Source: Myceligenerans indicum
GTDB taxonomy: Bacteria > Actinomycetota > Actinomycetes > Actinomycetales > Cellulomonadaceae
Assembly (NCBI RefSeq): GCF_016742955.1
Contig: NZ_JABBYC010000039.1
Coordinates: 1 to 47,061 of the forward strand
Direction: 5' to 3'
Length of the DNA: 47,061 nucleotides
This document shows positions 41,293 through 47,061 of this stretch, piece by piece. Within the stretch, counting starts at the first letter, position 1. Each line of letters begins with the position of its first letter. Below the pieces are notes generated by a model. The model searched no databases, was not told where the DNA came from, and saw only the letters and a list, made by a program, of their open reading frames with translations. Both the position numbers and the translations under genes were made by a program.

Positions 41293-42803
41293 AGCTGGAT
41301 CACCGGTACCGGGTCGCCGGGTTCGACCTTCTCGACACCGGCCGCGACGACGGCGAGCGCGTCGGCGGCGAGCAGCGCCGACAGGTGGTGTCCGTCGCCG
41401 GTCGGGGCGACGCCCTGCGGCAGTACCCGCACCGGGACGACCTGTTCCCGCCCGCGTGGGCTCTTCCAGCCCGCGGCCGCCGGGCGGAGTTCCGGGACGG
41501 GGTGCGGGAGGCCTCGGAGCCGGTGGATCGCGGGCCGCACGAACATGACGAAGGAGACGTAGGCGGCCACGGGGGTTCCCGGCACCGCGATCCACGGGGT
41601 CCCCCTCCAGCGCGCGAGGGCCTGAGGTCGTCCGGGTTTCATGCCCACGGCGGCGAGATCGACACCGGACACGGCCCCGTCCCAGGCACGCCTGTCCCCG
41701 TCCGGCTCGGCCCCGGCCCGGTCCGGATCGCTCTCGGTCCGGGCCCGCCCGCCCCCGCCCTGGGCGGGGCCGGTGGTCCCCGCCGACAGCACGGCCCGCA
41801 CGACGTCGGCGGCACCGGCGGACACGCCCCCGGCGGTCACCACCAGATCGATCGCGCGCGCGACCTGGCCGCTCCCGCGCCGTGACGTGTCCGCCGGAGG
41901 ACCGGTGGCCGTGGAGCGGCCCGCGGCGCGCCCCGGTTCCCGGACGTGACCGACGGCCTCGTCGAGGACCGTCCGCAACGCGTCCGCGTCGTCCGGGACG
42001 GGGCCCAGACGAACGACATCCGCTCCGGCGGCTCGGGCGGCGGCCGCGAGCATGAGGGAGTTCGAGTCGGTGATCTGCCCCGGTCGGGCCGGCGACCCGG
42101 ACGGCACGAGTTCCGAACCCGTCGCGACGACCGCCACCCGGGGCCGTCGTCGGACACCGACCCGCGTCACGCCGGCGGCGGCGAGCGCGGCCACGACCGG
42201 CGCCGTCAGCTCCCGCCCGGCACGCGCGAGCACCGAGCCCGCCGCGATGTCCGAGCCGCGCAGGCGGATGTGGTCACGCGGCTCGCGCCCGAGCGTGACC
42301 GTGTCCCCGGCCGGGCGGCGTTCCGTCTCCGCCTGCCCTGGTGCCGCCGCGCGAGGTCGGGACCCCGCGACCGGGTCGAACCGGCCGGTGGACGTCCGCT
42401 CCACGGGGACCACGGCGTCGGCGCCCGGAGGAAGGGGCGCACCGGTCATGATCCGCGCGGCGGTACCCGGCGCCAGGTCGCGGGGTTCGGTGGCCGCGGC
42501 CGGGATGTCGGCCACCACCTGGAGAGTCACCGGATCGCCGGTCAGGGGCAGGTCCTCGCTGCGTACCGCGTAGCCGTCCATGGCGGAGTGGTCGAAGGCC
42601 GGCACGGAGCCGACGGCGTACACGTCCTGGGCGAGCACCGGCGCCTCCGTGGATGCCGCCACCTCGCCCGGCATGGCGGTCCCGGAACCGCGGTCGACGA
42701 GCCGGGCAAGGGTCACCTCGTCCGCGGGCAGCGGCGTGACCAGCGCGAGCACGCGCTCGACGTGCTCGGCGACGGTGCGGGGGGTCGGTTCCACGATGTC
42801 CAC
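41289..42803 (-). CDS. moeA: Molybdopterin molybdenumtransferase MoeA
   Basis: Inserts molybdate into adenylated molybdopterin. Motifs: SVPAFDHSAMDGYAVRSEDL, MTGAPLPPGADAVVPVE, VATGSELVPSG, ITDSNSLML, VTAGGVSAGAADVV and the AVPGTPVAAYVSF block. At 504 residues it is about 100 longer than usual, owing to Gly/Arg/Asp-rich inserts, one before MKPGRPQALARW and one after the first domain. I chose the GTG at 42803; the open frame extends 39 codons upstream without family similarity. Confidence 0.92.
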   Translation of the reverse strand: MDIVEPTPRTVAEHVERVLALVTPLPADEVTLARLVDRGSGTAMPGEVAASTEAPVLAQDVYAVGSVPAFDHSAMDGYAVRSEDLPLTGDPVTLQVVADIPAAATEPRDLAPGTAARIMTGAPLPPGADAVVPVERTSTGRFDPVAGSRPRAAAPGQAETERRPAGDTVTLGREPRDHIRLRGSDIAAGSVLARAGRELTAPVVAALAAAGVTRVGVRRRPRVAVVATGSELVPSGSPARPGQITDSNSLMLAAAARAAGADVVRLGPVPDDADALRTVLDEAVGHVREPGRAAGRSTATGPPADTSRRGSGQVARAIDLVVTAGGVSAGAADVVRAVLSAGTTGPAQGGGGRARTESDPDRAGAEPDGDRRAWDGAVSGVDLAAVGMKPGRPQALARWRGTPWIAVPGTPVAAYVSFVMFVRPAIHRLRGLPHPVPELRPAAAGWKSPRGREQVVPVRVLPQGVAPTGDGHHLSALLAADALAVVAAGVEKVEPGDPVPVIQL

Positions 42804-42999
42804 GCTAGTCGTCCGCTGTTCGCCAGGAGTTGCCGTGGTCTCACCGCCGGCGGTCGTAGTCTGTGAGAGCGAGCCCGCGGGTCCGCGCACCCGGCCACGG
42901 CGGTCGATCCCGGCATCCACCGCCCCCGAGGCCCGAATCCGGGCGTGTGCGGACGAGCGTCCCCTCTCACAGCCGCCGGTCGGCGCCTGTGCGTTCTTT

Positions 43000-43054
43000 C
43001 TTACGGTTGCTTCACCACCTCATGACGGGCATGGAAACACCGCTTTCCTACTGT
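43000..43054 (+). promoter_or_regulatory. Probable GlnR box and -10 element of the narK-nas operon
   Basis: CTTAC-N6-TTCAC-N6-ATGAC-N6-GGAAAC spans 43000-43038. It follows the actinobacterial GlnR a/b-site layout, with AC doublets every 11 bp except the last, which is shifted by one. A -10-like TACTGT lies at 43049-43054. Nitrate-assimilation genes are known GlnR targets in actinomycetes. The upstream stretch 42804-42999 shows nothing else. Confidence 0.6.
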
Positions 43055-43084
43055 CGTCGCATCCGGTCCGACGTCGGGCCGGTG

Positions 43085-43123
43085 CCGGGAACATCGTTCC
43101 CGGATGCCCGACGTCGTCGGGCA
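43085..43123 (+). promoter_or_regulatory. Two tandem perfect hairpins in the narK leader
   Basis: CCGGGAAC-ATC-GTTCCCGG (43085-43103) and TGCCCGAC-GTC-GTCGGGCA (43105-43123) are separated by one base. They lie in the 5' leader, ending 11 nt before the AGGGAGG ribosome site. They could form an attenuator or protein-binding RNA element. Confidence 0.65.
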
Positions 43124-43146
43124 CCCACCCACCAGGGAGGCATCCC

Positions 43147-44586
43147 GTGTCCGCACCGACCGCCCGAGAAGACAACCCCACCGCCGTCGCCGACGCGGCG
43201 ACCGCGACCGATGTGGTCCGGGACGGCGCGGCGACGATCTCCGACGCCGCCCCCGCCCACGCCATCGAGGCAGCGCGCGCCGCCGGCATCAGCGCCGCCG
43301 CGGAACGCAAGCACCACCGCACAGGCCGCTGGATCCAGCACTGGGACCCGGAGGACTCCACCTTCTGGAACGACGGCGGCAGCCGCATCGCCCGCCGCAA
43401 CCTCCTCATCTCGATCTTCGCCGAACTCCTCGGCTTCTGCGTCTGGGCGCTGTGGTCCATCGTCGTCCCGCAGCTGCCCGCCGCCGGCTTCGACCTGACC
43501 ACCGACCAGATGTTCTGGCTCATCGGCGTTCCGGCGCTCGTGGGCTCCACGCTCCGCATCCCCTACACCTTCGCCGTTCCCATCTTCGGCGGCCGGAACT
43601 GGACCATGGTGTCCGCCGGACTGCTGCTCATCCCCTGCACGGCACTCGCACTCGCCGTGCAGAACCCCGACCTCCCGTTCGGCGTCCTGCTCGGCGCCGC
43701 GGCGCTCGCAGGCTTCGGCGGCGGCAACTTCGCCTCGTCGATGGCGAACATCTCGTTCTTCTACCCGGAGAAGGGGAAGGGCGCCGCGCTCGGCTGGAAC
43801 GCCGCGGGCGGGAACGTCGGCACCGCCGTCGTGCAGTTCGTCGTGCCGCTGGTGATCGTCGGCGGCGCCGGCCTCGCGCTGGAGCGCGCCTCCCTCGTGT
43901 TCGTGCCGTTCGTCCTGCTGGCCGTCGTCCTGGCCTGGCGGTTCATGGACAACCTGAGCACCGCCAAGGCGGACCCGCGCTCGTTCGCCGTGGCGGCGAA
44001 GCTGGGACACACCTGGATCATCAGCTTCATCTACATCGGCACGTTCGGCTCCTTCATCGGGTTCGCCGGAGCCTTCCCCACGCTGATGCACAGCCAGTTC
44101 CCCGAGATGTCCCTGTCCCTGGCCTTCATGGGCGCCCTGGTGGGCTCCGCCACCCGCCCGCTCGGCGGCATCCTCGCCGACCGGCTGGGCGGCGTGTCGA
44201 TCACCCTCGTCTCCTTCGTCGTCATGGCGCTGGGCACGGTGGGCGCCATCTACTCGCTCGGCGTGCACAGCTTCGCGATGTTCTTCGCCTCGTTCATGCT
44301 GCTGTTCGTCGCGACGGGCGTGGGCAACGGATCGGTCTACCGCATGATCCCGGCCGTGTTCCGCGTCTCGGGCTCGACGGCGCGTGCCGCGGCAGGCTGC
44401 ATCGGCATCGCCGGCGCCGCCGGGGCGTTCGGCGGGTTCCTGATCCCCCGCGGGTTCGCGATCTCGACCAACGCGACGGGCTCGCTCGTCCCCGCCTTCT
44501 GGGTGTTCATCGGGATGTACGCCGTGATGGCCGTCATCTGCTGGATCTTCTACGGGCGCGGCGAGATGCGCGCCGCGAGGGTCTGA
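43147..44586 (+). CDS. narK: Nitrate/nitrite transporter NarK
   Basis: A 479-residue MFS transporter with 12 helices. The two nitrate-signature glycine-rich stretches are FGGGNFASSMANISFFYPEKGKGAALG (split, N-half) and GSVYRMIPAVF with the following AAAGCIGIAGAAGAFGGF (C-half). An N-terminal cytosolic extension of about 65 residues ends in HWDPEDSTFWNDGG, a block common in actinobacterial NarK. The GTG at 43147 follows AGGGAGG by 6 nt. Helices begin near residue 85. It lies 3 nt before the nitrate reductase gene. Confidence 0.94.
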   Translation: MSAPTAREDNPTAVADAATATDVVRDGAATISDAAPAHAIEAARAAGISAAAERKHHRTGRWIQHWDPEDSTFWNDGGSRIARRNLLISIFAELLGFCVWALWSIVVPQLPAAGFDLTTDQMFWLIGVPALVGSTLRIPYTFAVPIFGGRNWTMVSAGLLLIPCTALALAVQNPDLPFGVLLGAAALAGFGGGNFASSMANISFFYPEKGKGAALGWNAAGGNVGTAVVQFVVPLVIVGGAGLALERASLVFVPFVLLAVVLAWRFMDNLSTAKADPRSFAVAAKLGHTWIISFIYIGTFGSFIGFAGAFPTLMHSQFPEMSLSLAFMGALVGSATRPLGGILADRLGGVSITLVSFVVMALGTVGAIYSLGVHSFAMFFASFMLLFVATGVGNGSVYRMIPAVFRVSGSTARAAAGCIGIAGAAGAFGGFLIPRGFAISTNATGSLVPAFWVFIGMYAVMAVICWIFYGRGEMRAARV

Positions 44587-44589
44587 CCC

Positions 44590-47042
44590 ATGGCCGACAC
44601 CCACTGCCCCTACTGCGCGTTGCAGTGCGGCATGTCCCTGGCGCCGGGCACCCAGCCCGGCGCCGGGGGCGCGCCCGCGACGGCGTCCACCGTGCCGGAC
44701 GGCGGGTCCCGCCCCGCCCTCCCGCTCACCGTGACACCGCGCGAGTTCCCCACCAACCGCGGGGGCTTGTGCCAGAAGGGCTGGACCTCCGCGTCCGTGC
44801 TGACGGCGAGCGACCGCATCACGACGCCGCTCGTGCGGCGCTCGCTGCTCGACGGCGGTGCGGGCGAGGCGGCGGGCGTCGTCGGCACCGAGGGTTCGGG
44901 TTCCGGGCCGGGTGGTGAGGAGCCGGTGCGCCGGGACGCCGACGCACTGGTCCCGGTGAGCTGGGAGACGGCGCTCGACCTGGTCGCCGGCAAGCTCGCC
45001 GCGCTCCGTGCCGAGCACGGCCCCGAATCGGTGGCCGTGTTCGGCGGCGGCGGGCTCACCAACGAGAAGGCGTACGCGCTGGGCAAGTTCACGCGCACCG
45101 TGCTCCAGTCCCCGAACATCGACTACAACGGCCGGTTCTGCATGTCGTCCGCGGCGGCAGCCGGGAACCGCGCGCTCGGTGCGGACCGCGGCCTGCCGTT
45201 CCCGCTCGCCGACGTCGGCGGGGCCGACGTCGTCGTCCTGCTCGGCTCGAACCTCGCCGAGACGATGCCGCCCGCCGTGCAGCATCTGGCCGGGGCACGC
45301 GAGGCAGGGCGGCGCGGTGCGGGCGGACTCGTCGTCGTCGACCCGCGGGTCTCGGCGACGGCGAAGCTGACCGACGACGGTGCGGGCATCCACCTGCAGC
45401 CGGTGCCCGGCACGGACCTGGTGGTGCTTCTCGCGCTGCTGCACGTGATCCTCGCCGAGGGCCTCACGGACCGCGAGTACCTCGCGGCGCGCGTGATCGG
45501 TTTCGACGACGTGGCGCGGTCCGTCGCCGCCTGGTGGCCCGAGCGCGCCGAGACCGTCTGCGGCGTCCCGGCGCAGGAGCTGCGCCACGTGGCGCGGCTG
45601 CTCGCCGTGGCGGCACCGGCCCACGGCGGCCGCGGCGCCTACGTCCTGACCGGCCGCGGCGTGGAGCAGTCCGCTCAGGGCACCGCGACCGTGACGGCGG
45701 CGATCAACCTCGCGCTGGCGCTCGGCCTCGTGGGCCGCGAGGGCGCCGGCTACGGCGCCGTCACGGGCCAGGGCAACGGGCAGGGCGGTCGTGAGCACGG
45801 CCAGAAGTCCGACCAGCTTCCCGGCTACCGCAAGATCGACGATCCGGCCACCCGCGAGTACGTCGCCGGTGTCTGGGGGGTGACGCCCGAGTCGCTGCCC
45901 GGCCCCGGGAAGCCCGCGGTACAGCTGCTCAGGTCCCTGGGGGCACGACCCGCCACGGCGGACGGCGAGGCGGGAACGGGCGTCCGGCCCCGTGCGCTGC
46001 TGGTGCACGGATCGAACCTGATCGTCAGCGCCCCGAACGCGGACTCGGTCGCCGAACGGCTCAGGTCGCTCGACCTGCTGGTGGTCTGTGACTTCGTGCC
46101 CTCCGAGACCGCCCGGCTGGCCGACGTCGTCCTCCCTGTCACCCAGTGGGCCGAGGAGGAGGGCACCATGACCTCCCTGGAAGGCCGGATCATCCGTCGC
46201 CGTCGCGCCACCGACCCGCCGGGCGAGGCTCGCTCCGAGCTGTGGATCTTCGCCGAGCTGGCGCGCCGCCTCGGCACGCCCGGCGAGACGGGGCCGGGCT
46301 CCGTGCGGTTCTCCACCGACGCCGCCGAGGTGTTCGACGAACTGGCCCTCGCCTCGCGCGGCGGTGTCGCCGACTACTCGGGCCTGTCCCACGCACGCCT
46401 GGACGCCGACGAGGAGGCGGACGGCCCGGGCTACTTCTGGCCGGTACCGGCCACCTCCACGACGGCGGGTACCGCGTCCGGCACCAGGTCCGGCACGAGG
46501 TCCGGTACCGCGTCCGGCACGACACAGGAGCACCCCGGCACGCCGCGCATGTTCCTCGACGGGTTCCCCACCGCCGACGGCCGGGCGCGCATGGTCCCCG
46601 TCGACCACAACGGACCGTCCGACGACGTGCGCCCCGGCGCTCCGCTCTACCTGGTCACCGGTCGTGTCCTGCAGCACTACCAGTCGGGTGCGCAGACTCA
46701 CCGCGTCGCGGAGCTGGAACGCCTCGTCCCTGAGCCGTACGTCGAGATCCATCCCGTGCTCGGATTCCGGATCGGCGTGCCGGACGGTGCCCGCGCCCGT
46801 CTCGCCACGGCCCGCGGCGCCATCGAGGCGACCGCACGCTGGACCGACGCGGTCCGTCCCGACACGGTCTTCATGCCCTTCCACTGGTCCGGAACCGGAT
46901 CGGTGAACCGCGTGACCACCGACGCCACCGACCCGATCTCCGGCATGCCGGAGTTCAAGGTGTGCGCGGTCGAGGTCGGGCCCGTGCCGGACGGCGTTCC
47001 GCCGGCCGCACCGTCCGGCACGGCCGTCACCGAGTCCTCCAC
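44590..47042 (+). CDS. nasA: Assimilatory nitrate reductase, molybdopterin catalytic subunit (3' end missing)
   Basis: About 818 residues are present before the contig ends. The N-terminal 4Fe-4S cluster has C6, C9, C13 and C61 (HCPYCALQCGM, GGLCQKGW). The Mo-ligand cysteine is C184 in YNGRFCMSSAAAAG. Further marks are VVLLGSNLAETMPP, ADVVLPVTQWAEEEGTMTSLEGRI and the C-terminal TGRVLQHYQSGAQTHR. Bis-MGD is expected. A 12-bp repeat adds a Thr/Ser/Gly/Arg linker before the C-terminal domain. Residues read past 47042 come from adapter. It is co-transcribed with narK. Confidence 0.93.
46471..46518. repeat. Four 12-bp tandem repeats inside nasA
   Basis: ACCGCGTCCGGC, ACCAGGTCCGGC, ACGAGGTCCGGT and ACCGCGTCCGGC lie end to end and encode repeated four-residue Thr-Ala/Arg-Ser-Gly units in a linker. 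Confidence 0.85.
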
Positions 47043-47061
47043 CTGTCTCTTATACACATCT
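47043..47061. other. Nextera mosaic-end adapter (artefact)
   Basis: CTGTCTCTTATACACATCT is the reverse complement of the first 19 bases. It is library adapter and not part of the genome. Confidence 0.97.

Noticed and set aside
43085..43123. Reading the narK leader hairpins as an ANTAR target
   Set aside because: ANTAR targets have six-base loops with conserved A and G; these loops have three bases. Kept only as an unassigned dual hairpin.
43048..46884. A 1278-residue open frame on the minus strand opposite narK and nasA
   Set aside because: It is Arg/Gly/Asp/His-rich with no family motif, and lies antisense to two certain genes. Long antisense frames are expected at this GC content.
1..47061. 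Terminal inverted repeats suggesting a composite transposon
   Set aside because: The 19-bp ends are the commercial Nextera mosaic end at the exact contig termini; no transposase gene is present.

Overview
The window is one contig from a very high-GC Gram-positive bacterium, almost certainly an actinomycete. The mycothiol synthase gene, the ssd/tad/flp cluster beside a HAD phosphatase (the order I know from mycobacteria), the ppk-mutT1 pair, and the frequent GTG starts and 4-nt start/stop overlaps all fit. Gene style suggests Micrococcales (Promicromonosporaceae/Cellulomonadaceae-like), but that placement is a guess. Both ends are 19-nt Nextera mosaic-end adapter sequence (1-19 and 47043-47061), so the contig ends are library artefacts and the terminal genes are cut.

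Layout. 20-4206: the tail of an arginine/glycine-rich protein, msrB, a MarR gene whose start sits in a large hairpin, a marR-MFS drug-efflux operon with twin operators, and an unknown gene. 4220-7681: phosphate transporter pit with its DUF47 partner, then a sugar porter. 7721-14492 (all minus strand): acs, a strong terminator, then mshD-ppk-mutT1. 14493-15322: a long regulatory gap between acs and a GntR gene. 15323-19943: GntR, an acetolactate-synthase-like ThDP enzyme, an HTH_42 (AlkX/YcaQ-like) protein and a methyltransferase. 20204-24758: a phenylacetate-type set (paaF-like, paaZ, paaR, paaG-like) with two matching PaaR-type operators. 24791-30440: HAD phosphatase, then a Tad pilus operon ssd-tadA-tadBC-flp-tadE ending in a pseudopilin-like protein fused to an M15 peptidoglycan peptidase. 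30518-32616: ABC exporter with its own XRE regulator. 32831-35062: SnoaL-like protein and a large LuxR regulator. 35506-37465: promoter, TPP riboswitch and thiC. 37573-40310: an AraC remnant and a DUF1998-type helicase. 40355-47042: DUF6457-mobA-moeA facing narK-nasA, so molybdenum-cofactor synthesis sits beside nitrate uptake and reduction under a probable GlnR box.

Most genes are housekeeping or common accessory genes. The most unusual items are the pseudopilin-M15 peptidase fusion closing the Tad operon, the single-chain TadB-TadC protein, and several leader or operator structures read directly from the sequence: the hairpin around the MarR start, tandem hairpins before narK, a 20-bp tandem repeat before the LuxR gene, and the paired PaaR sites. 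I saw no tRNA, rRNA, CRISPR array, insertion sequence or prophage.
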